Shown here: positions 1 to 9,175 of the stretch, one piece after another
How positions within the stretch are numbered: position 1 is the stretch's first letter
Layout of the letters: the number at the start of each line of letters is the position of its first letter
Assembly (NCBI GenBank): GCA_965216025.1
Contig: CBDCEX010000015.1
Span: 248,001 to 312,000 of the forward strand
DNA: 64,000 bases
Reading direction: 5' to 3'
Source: JADFQT01 sp965216025
GTDB taxonomy: Bacteria > Chloroflexota > Dehalococcoidia > Lucifugimonadales > UBA3495
Notes under the pieces: generated by a model
What the model was told of the DNA's origin: nothing
The model's input: only the letters and a program-made list of their open reading frames with translations
Database searches by the model: none
Made by a program: the position numbers and the translations under genes

Positions 1-142
1 GGCACAGCGTGTAAGGGCACCTACCCGAGGACAATATCCGCACACCTTGAAGATCTAAGAAGCCGCAGCAACACGAGCCAAACAAACACGGGCGGTCCGT
101 AACCGCGATGTGAGGATCCCAGCGCTTAATTACGCTGCTTAT

Positions 143-1742
143 GAGTTTGTCTCATAGACCGGTGGGCGAGCTGACTAACACAGGTGTGGGAGCGATGGGC
201 CTCAAGAGAGGTCGGCCCGTCCAGTTCCACTGGCCGCTTGTCGGCCCCCAGAAAGGTCGTCTGCCTCTCTTAGTTCCGTGGGGCCTGGGCCCAGCCCCAA
301 GGGGCTTGGCCACTGCGCCATAGCTTGAGCAAGTTATGGGTCATCCCTGCCAGGGACCACTCACTCTGTGCAGCGCCCAACCCCCGTCTCATAAACCGTC
401 GGAACCCCCTGTCCTTCCTTGACCTGTCCGAACACCGGCTCCACCAGTACACCCCGCTTCTTGTACAGAGCTCGGCCTCGCTTTGTCAGCAGCTTGCGCT
501 CCATCCTGTCCCTCGGGCTCAGTCCTTTTGGTATACGTCCTCGGGGACACCCCTTCTCCCGTAGCATCTTCCGCTGTTTCCAATCCTTGGTGGCGGCAAT
601 AAGAAGCTCAGGCATCTCCGGCCAGGAGCAAGCCCTGATGTTGGCCTCACTCCAGTACCCGGCATCGGCCAGGCCCGCTTTTGGCCGGTCCTCTATGCCG
701 GCTGCCTTCAGAGTATGCGCAATGGTTTGGAGCATCGGCTCCAGTTGCTGCACATCATTGGCCTCTTGGGTCACTCCAACGGCTACTATGCTCTGCCCCT
801 CGCTCACCACCGCCTGGGCATTGTAGCCCTGCACGTACCCTTGCCTGGTCTTCATGATGCGGCTGTCCGGGTCGGTGGTATTAGCCTTCGCCTCTTCGGT
901 AGGAAGTGACTCTACCACCTTGGGCTTGCGCCCCCGCTTCTTTTTGCCTGTGGCCACTTCTTCTGCCCGCCGTTGCTCCACGCGCTCCTGGACAGCCCTG
1001 GCTGCTGCTTCAGCCTCCCGCTGCAGACGTTCCTTGGCTTCCTTCAGGCGCCTGAGCCGCTCCGTCCGTCCCCCCAGCCCTCCCGGTAGCTCATCCCCTC
1101 GCCGGTCGGGACTGTAATGGGCATCCTCTTCAGCATCCGCTGCCTTGGCCTCTGCCAACTGCGCTGCACTTCTTCCTCAATGGCTTGGTGGCTCCGGTTG
1201 GTGGCCAGCGCCGCGTTGGCTGCCACCTTCGTCCCATCAAGAGCCACTACCCCCAGCTTCACCAGACCCGCTTCATGGCATAGCCTCAGTACCTCTACAA
1301 AGAGCTTCTCGAGCGCCTCCTCGTGCTCCGCCCTAAAGCGACAGATGGTACGGAAGTCTGGCTGCTGGTTGGCCGCCACCACCCGGAAACCTACATCTTC
1401 CTCGAGAGCGCGGGCTATGCGCCTGGAACTGCGTAGACCCAGGCAGTAGGCGTACAACAGGATGGCCACCATCATTCCCGGATCGTAGGCCGCTGCACCC
1501 CAGCCATCACTTCGGTAGGCTGCATAGAACTCCCTCAGATCCATCTGGCCTACTGCATCCACAATGAACCAGGCCAGGTGACCCTCGCTCAACCAATCCC
1601 TCATGGACGGCGGCATCAAGTAGCTCTGGTCTCGCTCGCAGCGCAAAAGGTTATAAGCCATAGTATCGTGCCTGCCAGTTGTTTCTATCAGCTTACTGCT
1701 TCACCAACCCCCCGGGAAGAGGGTTTATGGGACACGCTCTTA
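143..1742 (-). mobile_element. IS1182-family insertion sequence, degenerate
   Basis: The element is bounded by imperfect inverted repeats: left end near 146-160 (TTTGTCTCATAGACC) and right end near 1721-1739, whose complement contains GTGTCCCATAAACCC. The roughly 1.6 kb between them holds one broken transposase on the minus strand. The exact boundaries and target duplication are not resolved by eye. Confidence 0.6.
270..1661 (-). pseudogene. IS1182-family transposase, two frameshifts
   Basis: This is a DDE transposase of the IS1182 family. The N-terminal part (1661 down to about 1160) starts MAYNLLRCERDQ and carries the insertion-domain residues and the VVALDGTKVAANAAL block with the first catalytic Asp. 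The frame then changes near 1150-1165, and the central part continues in another frame (basic linker, then GLADAGYWSEANI with the second Asp). A second frame change near 440-450 is needed to reach the C-terminal GFRRFMRRGL and THNLLKLWR blocks. All family blocks are present and in order, so this is a full-length transposase inactivated by two small indels. It is immobile unless helped in trans. Confidence 0.85.
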
Positions 1743-1757
1743 TAATCAGAATTTATA

Positions 1758-2858
1758 TTAGATACAAGCGTCGCGGACGGCTTGGGAGACGGCGGCCAGT
1801 CTGGCGTTGTTGGTGACGGTGCCTCGGAAGCCGTTGGTGATATAGCCCACGGCCAGCCCCGAATCGAAGTCGGCCCATCCGATGGACGTGCCAGCGCCGC
1901 CGTGGCCAAAGGTCTTCAACGGGTCTCCCGTGGACTTTCCCATGCGTTCGTCGCCGAGGGCTAGGCCCAGGGAACGCTGGGCGAAGACGCCGATGGATTT
2001 ATCGACACCCTCAACCTGAAACTCGACCGCTTCTTCCGCCGTGGCGGACTGGATCACTGTGGCGCCATCCAACGAACCCTTACGCTCCATCATGGCGTAG
2101 AACCGGGCCAGGTCCCCGGCGGTGGCAACACCGTTGGCGCCGGGCACGACGGACCGGAGCACCGTCGGTTCGCTGAATGTCCCACTGTAGCCGCTGGTGT
2201 CCGCGTCGTCTTCCATCAGGTGCATGGGAGACACCCGGCCTTCCAATCCTGCCGGCAGTCCCACATAGGTGTTGTCCATGCCCAGGGGCGCGGTGAGTTC
2301 TTCGGCTATGAACCTGTCAAAGGTGCGGCCATCGACCCGCCGGACGATCTCGGCGATGACCCATCCGTAGTTGATGGGGTGGTAGGCTAGGGTTTCGCCG
2401 GGCGTGTAGATAGTGGGCGCCTGTTCCATAGCGCGGGTCACCTTGCTCCAGTCCGACCAATCGGTCCAAGGCAGGGACTCGGGGGTCTGGGGGAATCCGC
2501 CCCGGTGGGTCAGGATGTGTCGGATGGTCACGGTCTCTTTACCGTTTTGGGCGAACTTGGACCAGTGCTTGGACACCAGGTCGTCCCATGCAATCTTCCC
2601 CCGCTCCTTGAGCATGTAGAGACAGGAGGCGGTCAGAGGTTTGGTGGAGGACATTAGGACGAACATGGTGTCGGCGGTAACGGGTTCGGTGTTGGCGATG
2701 CCCCCGTGAATGTCCACCACCAGGTTCCCGTAGCGGTACACCGCCAGGCCAGCGCCAGGATGGATGCCCTCGTCGATCTGCTGCTGAAATAGCTGCTTGA
2801 CCTGGTCCAGTTTCTGGCTGTCCATCGCTACAGCGTCGGGCGCGGTCAGTGTGGCCAT
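1758..2858 (-). CDS. Serine hydrolase, beta-lactamase/class C esterase family
   Basis: The protein is 366 residues, usual for class C beta-lactamase-like esterases and D-aminopeptidases. The nucleophile motif SSTK lies at residues 70-73, a tyrosine motif (YHPINYG) near residue 170 and the third-box equivalent HGGAGTSIGW near residue 330. It probably hydrolyses an ester or amide substrate through an acyl-serine; the substrate cannot be told. No signal peptide is seen, so it is probably cytoplasmic. The ATG at 2858 is chosen over an upstream in-frame ATG because it has a GGAGGAGG ribosome site. A MITE lies about 95 bp upstream and may separate the gene from its original promoter. Confidence 0.85.
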   Translation of the reverse strand: MATLTAPDAVAMDSQKLDQVKQLFQQQIDEGIHPGAGLAVYRYGNLVVDIHGGIANTEPVTADTMFVLMSSTKPLTASCLYMLKERGKIAWDDLVSKHWSKFAQNGKETVTIRHILTHRGGFPQTPESLPWTDWSDWSKVTRAMEQAPTIYTPGETLAYHPINYGWVIAEIVRRVDGRTFDRFIAEELTAPLGMDNTYVGLPAGLEGRVSPMHLMEDDADTSGYSGTFSEPTVLRSVVPGANGVATAGDLARFYAMMERKGSLDGATVIQSATAEEAVEFQVEGVDKSIGVFAQRSLGLALGDERMGKSTGDPLKTFGHGGAGTSIGWADFDSGLAVGYITNGFRGTVTNNARLAAVSQAVRDACI

Positions 2859-2952
2859 GATGCCTCCTCCGGGTTGAGTTTTGGTCGAAATAGTATAACC
2901 CACCGGCATACTTGGGCTTCAATTCCCCTACCAGGCGGAGCGCCGCCCCTCC

Positions 2953-3102
2953 TAAACTAAAGCCAAGGTGGAATCTACATTTGCGGGGCGATGAAGATTG
3001 GCTCAAGCGCCACGATGAAGCTCTTCCACCTGTACCTGGAGGACGGTCCGGCGCCGCCGGTTGACTTCCTCCATATGCGGGTTTCACCTTGGCTTTAGTC
3101 TA
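2953..3102. repeat. MITE family 1, copy A (IS630-type ends)
   Basis: This 150-bp element starts CTAAACTAAAGCCAAGGTG and ends with the near-perfect complement, with TA at both outer edges. The interior matches copy B at 4722-4871 along its whole length with a few differences. There is no coding capacity. The ends match the terminal repeats of the IS630 copies at 43541 and 56251, so it is probably mobilised in trans by that transposase. Confidence 0.85.
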
Positions 3103-3117
3103 GTGACAGCACAGTTG

Positions 3118-3564
3118 TCAGGCCCCCGAGGACTCCTGCCAGAGGCGGCAGCCTGTTACCCCCAAGACCAGCGGCAGCAGCGTGTCCACCGCCGCCCAGA
3201 TTACCCAGGCCTGGTGGTTGCCGTTTAAGCTGTTCGGTCCCAAGGCCATGTCCGGCCCCAGGGCCAGCAGGGACAACCAGTTGTGCAGGAACAGGATCGT
3301 CACCCCGGCGGTGACGAAGAAGGCTGTGTTGACCTCCAGGTACCGGCGGGTGACCGTTTCGCCGCGGCCGCCCTCTTCCCTCATGCTGGCGTAATTGAAA
3401 ATCAACGCCAGCGCCAGCCCAATGAGCATCAGCACGTCCATGACGTACCAGACCCTCAGCACGTCGAAAGAACCGGCGAGGAAATTGTTGATGATGAAGT
3501 ACACCGCCACGACCACGGCGACCCCAACCAGGTAAACTCCGGCCAGTTTCTTCAGTCCGTCCAT
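3118..3564 (-). CDS. Conserved four-helix membrane protein
   Basis: This 148-residue protein starts MDGLKKLAGV at an ATG preceded by GGAGG five bases upstream. Hydrophobicity suggests four membrane segments: residues about 5-25, 38-55, 80-100 and 120-138. No catalytic motif or known family is recognised. It diverges from the membrane protein gene at 3755, so the 190 bp between them should hold both promoters. Its 3' end lies 15 bp from MITE copy A. Confidence 0.6.
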   Translation of the reverse strand: MDGLKKLAGVYLVGVAVVVAVYFIINNFLAGSFDVLRVWYVMDVLMLIGLALALIFNYASMREEGGRGETVTRRYLEVNTAFFVTAGVTILFLHNWLSLLALGPDMALGPNSLNGNHQAWVIWAAVDTLLPLVLGVTGCRLWQESSGA

Positions 3565-3754
3565 AATACCTCCGTTGGACCTCATAGCCCTGCCCCACTC
3601 CGCCTTGGGAACCGGGGAGAGAGCTTTTGAGCGCGAGGTGGATGTTGCCCTTGGTATGATTCCAGCGTAGCACGCAGTTGCCAGTGGAATAAGGCTGCTC
3701 TTCCATTCCGGCGGCTCGATTCCGAGGGCTGGTACAATTACCCCGGAGAGGGCA

Positions 3755-4198
3755 GTGGCACGCACTTTTGACCAAAGGGGAAGCTCGGTTTTGACATTCT
3801 GGCGCAAAATATTGTCGGTCATCGGCGGTATTACCGCCGCCGTAACCCTGGCCAACGAACTCTACTGGCCCTACAACAAGGAGGTGGCCCAGTTTATCTG
3901 GGACTACATTGCTGACCCGGCGATAATCACAGTCATCGCCCTCAACGTGCTGGTCAACGTGCGTGATTCCCTGCGAACCCGCAGCCAGGCCGGCGGTCAC
4001 CTGGCCCAATGGCCCCGGGACGTGGTAACCGCCTTGGTGGCCATCGTGGGGGTCCGCTTTCTGATGCAGTATGCCGACAAGATTGCCCCCGGCCACGAAG
4101 CCACATCCGGGTTGTGGGGCCACCTGACTGCCCTGGCCATAGTCATTCTCGTCTTTGAAGCCATGTCCCTGTGGCGATCTGCCGGCCGAGCGGGCTAG
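3755..4198 (+). CDS. Small membrane protein of unknown function
   Basis: The protein is 147 residues with a GTG start behind GGAGAGG. It shows membrane-spanning stretches near residues 18-35, 52-66, 88-103 and 122-138, and a tryptophan/tyrosine-rich loop (LYWPYNKEV). No family is recognised. It is the first gene of a short plus-strand run with the deoxyribosyltransferase gene 60 bp downstream. Confidence 0.55.
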   Translation: MARTFDQRGSSVLTFWRKILSVIGGITAAVTLANELYWPYNKEVAQFIWDYIADPAIITVIALNVLVNVRDSLRTRSQAGGHLAQWPRDVVTALVAIVGVRFLMQYADKIAPGHEATSGLWGHLTALAIVILVFEAMSLWRSAGRAG

Positions 4199-4259
4199 GG
4201 CAGTCCGGGGCGGCCAGATTGCTCCGCCGGTGCGGGGAAAGAGACGGTAATAGCCGGCA

Positions 4260-4724
4260 ATGACCAAGACCATCTACCTGGCTAACCCTTACGGGTTTTC
4301 CGCCCAGCAGAAGGCAACCCTGCTGCCCCCCATCGTGACGGCGCTGGAGGAACTTGGGCTGGAAGTTTGGGAACCCTTCGTTCGGAACAACCAGGTGGAC
4401 TTTCTGGAGCCGGGGTGGGCCTACCTGGTTGGTCAGAAGGACTTCCGCGACGTGGTGGATTCCGACGCAACCTTCGCCGTCGTCAACGGCGTTCCCCCTG
4501 ACGAGGGCGTGATGGTGGAGCTGGGCATGGCCATTGCCCTGGGAAAGCCCACCTTCCTGTTTCGGGACGATTTCCGCCGCGTTACCGACAGCGGGCAGTA
4601 TCCCCTGAATCTCATGCTGTTCACCGGGCTGCCCGAAGAAGGTTGGCGGGACTTCTACTACACCTCTGTTGAGGAGATAACGTCCCCGGAGAAAGCCCTG
4701 GCCCGGTGGGCCAGCCGTCCCTAA
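4260..4724 (+). CDS. Nucleoside 2-deoxyribosyltransferase family protein
   Basis: This 154-residue protein fits the nucleoside 2-deoxyribosyltransferase fold (PF05014). It has the N-terminal strand IYLANPYGFS, a central DSDATFAVVNG strand, and the signature PPDEGVMVELGMAIALGKP, whose glutamate matches the family nucleophile. The reaction would be transfer or hydrolysis of a (deoxy)ribosyl bond, acting in nucleotide salvage. The stop codon TAA is contributed by the inverted repeat of MITE copy B, so the C-terminus may be a few residues shorter than the ancestral form. Confidence 0.8.
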   Translation: MTKTIYLANPYGFSAQQKATLLPPIVTALEELGLEVWEPFVRNNQVDFLEPGWAYLVGQKDFRDVVDSDATFAVVNGVPPDEGVMVELGMAIALGKPTFLFRDDFRRVTDSGQYPLNLMLFTGLPEEGWRDFYYTSVEEITSPEKALARWASRP

Positions 4725-4871
4725 ACTAAAGCCAAGGCAGAATCTACATTTGCGGGCCGATGAAGATTGGCTCAGGCGCTACAGGTGAAGCTCTTCCACC
4801 TGTACCTAGAGGGTGGTCCGGTGCCGCCGATGACTTCCTCCATATGCGTATTTCACCTTGGTATTGGTTTA
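4722..4871. repeat. MITE family 1, copy B
   Basis: A 150-bp relative of copy A with the same ends (CTAAACTAAAGCCAAGG) and interior, TA at both edges, and a left end that supplies the stop codon of the deoxyribosyltransferase gene. The right end reads CACCTTGGTATTGGTTTAG. Confidence 0.85.
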
Positions 4872-5144
4872 GTTACCTTCTCCCGGCAGATAGTAAGTGA
4901 CATCTACTCCGGTGGCAGGGTCTTTCAAGGCCAAAAACTGTGTTACTGGCACTCCGCGTATCGCCCCCATTAACTCCGCCTCTTACCCCACATTTCCCAT
5001 ATGGCTAAAAAGTTGTCTCAGTAATTCGTCGATGGTCTTTCAACCATTGTCTAATTATGGGCCCTTTTTGCGTGTTCCCAGCTATAATAACTCCATGATA
5101 TGTCACTTTGCAGTAAGATGCCGCAGGCATCATGGAGGCACCTG

Positions 5145-6476
5145 ATGGGTGACGGCGAAAAAGCCTCTCTCCGGCTCCAATTCAACCCCAAAGTCCGCCT
5201 GGAATTTCACGGCTCAACCATCACCTCCGACGCTGGTCTTCTTGCCTTTCGAGAGTTTGATGATGCCTTGGGCCTTACCGAAATCGCTGAGGACTACCTC
5301 CAGGAAAGCCGTACCGGACGCAATATCCTTCACCACCTGGTTCCGCTGCTAAGACAGTCGATCTACAGCCGCTTGGCCGGCTACGACGACACCAATGACG
5401 CAGTGCGCCTTTCCCAAGACCCAGCCATGCGAGTGATCGTGGGATGGCAAGGCTCGGAGCGGAAAGGAGCCAGCACCAGTGAGATGGGCCGGTTCGAGAC
5501 GGAGTTCCTGACCCAAGAGGACAACCTGAAGGGGCTGGCACGAATAAATACCCAGTGGGTGGAACGAGCTATGGCCCATACCCTACACCGGCGAGTAATC
5601 CTGGATATGGACAGTTCCGAGAGTCCAGTGCACGGCCAGCAGGAGGGAGCAGCCTATAACGGCCACTTTGAATGCGTCTGCTATCACCCTCTCTTTCTGT
5701 TCAACCAGTTCGGGGATTGTGAAGCAGCGAAGCTACGGTCAGGCAACGTCCGCAGTGCCGATGATTGGCAAGAAGTCCTTGATCCGGTGGTGGAGCGTTA
5801 TTTGACAGCAGCGGTCAGGCTGCTGTTTCGTGCTGACGCCGCCTTCGCCAAGCCGGAGATATACGATTATCTGGAAGCAAGAAACATCGGCTACGCCATC
5901 AGGCTGCGGTCCAACCAGGTACTGCAGCGGGAGATAGCGCCCCGGCTAATACGGCCTACGGAGTGGCTTTCCCCGAAGCCCATCGTCTCCTATCATGACT
6001 TCGTCTACCAGGCCCAGAGCTGGAACGTTGCTCGGAGAGTGGTCTCTAAGGTGGAGTGGCACCAGGGAGAACTGTTTCCCAGAGTGGGCTTCATCGTCAC
6101 CAATCTGAGCTATCCAAACATCGGGATAGTCCGCTTTTACAATGGCCGAGGGACGGCGGAGCAATGGATAAAAGAAGGCAAGTACGCCCTGAACTGGACC
6201 AGGTTGTCCTGCCACAAGTTCGTGGCCAATCAGGTCAGGCTGGAGTTGTTCGTACTGGCTTACAACTTGGGCAACTCCATGAGAAGGCTAGCCTTACCGG
6301 AGGCAATGAAGCACTGGTCGTTGACCAGTCTGCAGACCAGGATGATCAAGACTGGAGGACGGTTGGTGCGCCATGCCGGAAGGCTGGTGTTTCAGCTTGC
6401 TGAGGTGCTGGTGAGCCGGGAAATGCTAGGCGGGATACTGGAACGAATTGGTCGGCTTAGGCTGGCTCCTGGCTAG
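5145..6476 (+). CDS. IS1380-family transposase (intact)
   Basis: The 443-residue transposase starts MGDGEKASLRL, chosen because GGAGG lies just upstream of this ATG and not of the earlier in-frame one. It has the IS4/IS1380 RNase H fold: first Asp in VILDMDSSESPVHG, second Asp in LFRADAAFAKPEIYDYLE, and the catalytic Glu in EQWIKEGKYALNWTRLSC. The length is normal and no frameshift is seen, so it may be active. The inverted-repeat ends were not located by eye; they should lie between about 4872-5100 and 6480-6640. It is unrelated in close sequence to the second IS1380 copy at 57644. Confidence 0.9.
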   Translation: MGDGEKASLRLQFNPKVRLEFHGSTITSDAGLLAFREFDDALGLTEIAEDYLQESRTGRNILHHLVPLLRQSIYSRLAGYDDTNDAVRLSQDPAMRVIVGWQGSERKGASTSEMGRFETEFLTQEDNLKGLARINTQWVERAMAHTLHRRVILDMDSSESPVHGQQEGAAYNGHFECVCYHPLFLFNQFGDCEAAKLRSGNVRSADDWQEVLDPVVERYLTAAVRLLFRADAAFAKPEIYDYLEARNIGYAIRLRSNQVLQREIAPRLIRPTEWLSPKPIVSYHDFVYQAQSWNVARRVVSKVEWHQGELFPRVGFIVTNLSYPNIGIVRFYNGRGTAEQWIKEGKYALNWTRLSCHKFVANQVRLELFVLAYNLGNSMRRLALPEAMKHWSLTSLQTRMIKTGGRLVRHAGRLVFQLAEVLVSREMLGGILERIGRLRLAPG

Positions 6477-7052
6477 TCCACTTTAGGAGCGTCGGGATTG
6501 GTTACGGTTACGGGGTCGCACAGGGCAAAAGGGCTTCCCAAGGGCGAGACTTGGGCGTAGACCAGCGGTTTGGGGCTTTTACGCTTGGCAGTACAGTGGT
6601 TGCCCAATGAAAGCGGGGACTTTGAGTGAATCAGGCCGCATCAGACCGCATTTGACGCCCTTGGAATGCGGGATTATATTTGGCGGTATCCCCGCGGGAG
6701 CTATATCCAGGAAAGTTGGTTTGATCTGGGGAATCCCGGCTTACACTGCTTAAAGGCAATATGCCGCCAGACCACCAATCAAGGCGGCAAGTGCGATGAT
6801 GCCCACGCAACCCCACGCAGCGCGAGCCTGGTTTCTACGTTCAGCCTGACGCCGTTGCCGGGTTAGGTCCGGCAGGGTGCTTAGGGCATATTCCCCCAAA
6901 CATCCACAGTGCCTCAATAAATACCTTACGGAATCCAAGTCGGTCAGCCAAGCTACCCAAGACCAGCTGCTGAATAGGTTCCGCTACTTTTCGGTTGCAA
7001 GCCAAGATGCCCAGACCGGCAACCGAATCCGTGTAGAATGCCAGGAGGTTCG
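6477..7052. other. Gene-poor gap with one possible tiny membrane ORF
   Basis: This is the 3' flank of the IS1380 element followed by unassigned sequence. The only coding candidate is 6750-6938 on the minus strand (62 codons, TTG start, no clear ribosome site). It ends in a plausible membrane helix (CVGIIALAALIGGLAAY) after a charged stretch. I cannot decide whether it is expressed. Confidence 0.4.
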
Positions 7053-7538
7053 ATGTCTGCATCCATATATACTTTGACATTCGACGGAGCCATGACCGAG
7101 AGAGGGTTTTGGCTATACGTGTGGCGGGTTACGTCCTCCGACAATCGTGAATTGCTGTATGTCGGAATGACGGGGGACACAGCATCGCCAAACGCAGCGT
7201 CGCCCTTTGGGCGCATGGGGCAACATCTGAACCCGAAATCGCTAGGTAATGCATTGCTCCAATATCTGAAAAAGCGCAATGTCCCCGCGAGAGGGTGTAA
7301 GTTCGAGTTGATCGCCTACGGTCCGGTGTTCCGCGAGGCACCCAACATGGACGAGCATAAGGAGCCGTGGTCGAAAGTTTCCAGTGTGGAAAAGGCTCTA
7401 CACGATGCCTTGGTAAGCGTTGGTTACAAAGTGATGAACCCAGTCAATAGTCGGCAGCTGCTGGACACTGAACTATGGGAGCAAGTGCGCACGGCGTTCG
7501 CCAAACACTTTCCCAAATTGCGCCAAGGGTCGGACTAG
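7053..7538 (+). CDS. GIY-YIG-like nuclease domain protein
   Basis: The protein is 161 residues, with ATG at 7053 behind AGGAGG. The N-terminal block FWLYVWRV followed by ELLYVGMTGD resembles the two GIY-YIG strands. A downstream Arg/His stretch (FGRMGQH) and a Glu in SSVEKALHDAL sit where the family has its catalytic Arg and metal-binding Glu. The role would be DNA cleavage in repair, restriction or a mobile element, but the match is by motif only. It lies between mobile elements and may itself be a passenger. Confidence 0.5.
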   Translation: MSASIYTLTFDGAMTERGFWLYVWRVTSSDNRELLYVGMTGDTASPNAASPFGRMGQHLNPKSLGNALLQYLKKRNVPARGCKFELIAYGPVFREAPNMDEHKEPWSKVSSVEKALHDALVSVGYKVMNPVNSRQLLDTELWEQVRTAFAKHFPKLRQGSD

Positions 7539-8348
7539 GGCATGATAACGGCAGGTAATCCGCCACATCAGATGGCACGATTCCGTTGCAGCGGAAGAGA
7601 AAAAGGAAGAGAACCCTATCGCTCGACTCGATCCAACACAGAATCCCCGGAGCAAGCTAACTGCTTTTCTCTGGGCTCCACCAAATTGAGAGTATTGGCG
7701 TGAGCCAATTGCATTTGATTGTTGCGTCCAGGCATCTTCGGGTATGGCTTCGATGAGATTCCGCAGGCTCTGGCGCTGGCGATCGACAGCCCTAGCACAT
7801 GCATTGATGTAGGCTAGGTGTAAGTAGGCGTTTTGTAATTCTTTGTGCTTTTCCCAATCGGTTCCGTCCCCAATAAGCTCGTATTGAGTTGTTAAACCGA
7901 GCTCATACATTTCTGCTGCGCTAGACCAAGCTCCGGCAATGAAGTCAGCGCTGGCCGCCACGAGAAGACCAGTAGGGATTAGGTCCTCAATCTCCTCTTC
8001 GCGCCGTAATGCAGCGATGTACGAGACAGCCAAGGCATAGGACTTCGACGCCTGAGGAAGCCTTAGTTCAAGACAAAGCTTTGCGATGATGATCATCGCG
8101 AGCAGCGAACCACGAACCGTCTCTCCTGACCACCATTCGTACTTCGCCCTATGGAACTCCTCTAACGCATCAAGATAACGATGATCGTCCAACAATGTAA
8201 CGGCTCGGTCCCGGGCGCGAGCTGCGATAACGTGCCTTCCTGAACGTTTGCCAATGGCCTCATCGGCCAAGTCAAGCAACTTGCGCCACTCAGCCCGTTT
8301 GCTCCAAAGCGGGACCAGTAACTGAAGAATGTCCGCTAGAGTTATAAT
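7473..8348 (-). pseudogene. Truncated helical-repeat (TPR-like) protein with foreign C-terminal tail
   Basis: The open frame runs from 8348 (no start codon there; first usable TTG at 8279) to 7473. Residues 1 to about 165 are alpha-helical, with TPR-like spacing (RYLDALEEFHRAKYEWW, AAEMYELGL). The 5' end is cut off at an IS630-type repeat end at 8354. On the 3' side the frame runs into a scrap of IS1380 transposase (RQRQSLRNLIEAIPEDAWT, 7727-7788), then into unrelated sequence that overlaps the GIY-YIG gene. Both true ends are therefore lost. It was possibly part of an accessory regulator; the function is unknown. Confidence 0.6.
7727..7788 (-). repeat. IS1380 transposase fragment
   Basis: About 60 bp closely match, on the complementary strand, the transposase gene at 58377-58438. 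The encoded peptide RNLIEAIPEDAWT differs from the transposase at only a couple of residues. It is a relic of an element related to the one at 57520-59243. Confidence 0.75.
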
Positions 8349-8353
8349 CTAAC

Positions 8354-8380
8354 TAAACTCAAGCCAAGGTGAAAAGTGCA
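8354..8380. repeat. Solitary IS630-type inverted-repeat end
   Basis: The sequence TAAACTCAAGCCAAGGTGAA matches the terminal repeat of the IS630/MITE family. No partner end is seen in the next 2 kb, so this is one edge of a deleted element. It truncates the helical-repeat gene on its left. Confidence 0.6.
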
Positions 8381-9175
8381 GAAGGGTGGGGTAAATTGGG
8401 GGAGGAAATGGGTTAGCCTGTCCTGGGGTCAGGGAGGAGTTGGAGGAGTTGGAGTTGGGAGGCTGATAGCGGATTGCTTGATCGTCCTCGCCCCAATTAC
8501 AAGCCGCATCTGTTCAAGGGGAATCTATGGCTGTCCGCGGTCCCTCGCTTACGGAGGGACGCATCCGAACCACAAACGACAGTAACTGGGTACTTGGCAT
8601 CGCTTCATATGAACGAGTGGGGCGCGAGCATGTTCCCTGTGTGGCTCTTGGACGAAGGCCTGGGACTGGAAGGGGACGGACTCCAACGCCGTCCCAACCT
8701 GTCGCCTGCGGCACAAAGCTACCTAAAGCGTCTGGAGTCGGGCGTTGAGGACCTGTTCCACCATGTCCTGGCAGTTCTGCACGATCCAGCCTACCGAGAG
8801 GCCAACGCCGGGGCACTGCGGATGGAGTGGCCCCGAGTCCCTCTGCCAAGCTGGCCCGAGGGCGACACACCCGGAGCGGCCGCGGAACTGGCCGCCTCCG
8901 CCGACCGAGGCCGCGAGTTGGCATAGTTGCTGGATTCGGAGACTCCTGTCTCCGGAGTCACCACCGGCGCGCTCCGCCCAGAACTGGCGGCCATAGCCAT
9001 CCCGGCCACCACCGGCGGTAGAAACATGGGTGACGAGGACTTCGAGTTAACGGTAGGCTGGGGGCACTACAGCTCCGGAGACGCCGTGATGCCGGGGTGG
9101 GGGCGCGTCGAGGAACGGTCCTACACCGCCGAGGAGCAGGCCGCCCTGGGCGATGCGATGGTCACCCTGGGGGGA

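Noticed and set aside
3095..4273. 392-codon minus-strand frame covering two membrane protein genes
   Set aside because: The composition is typical of a shadow frame, and the two genes it overlaps have good ribosome sites and membrane helices.
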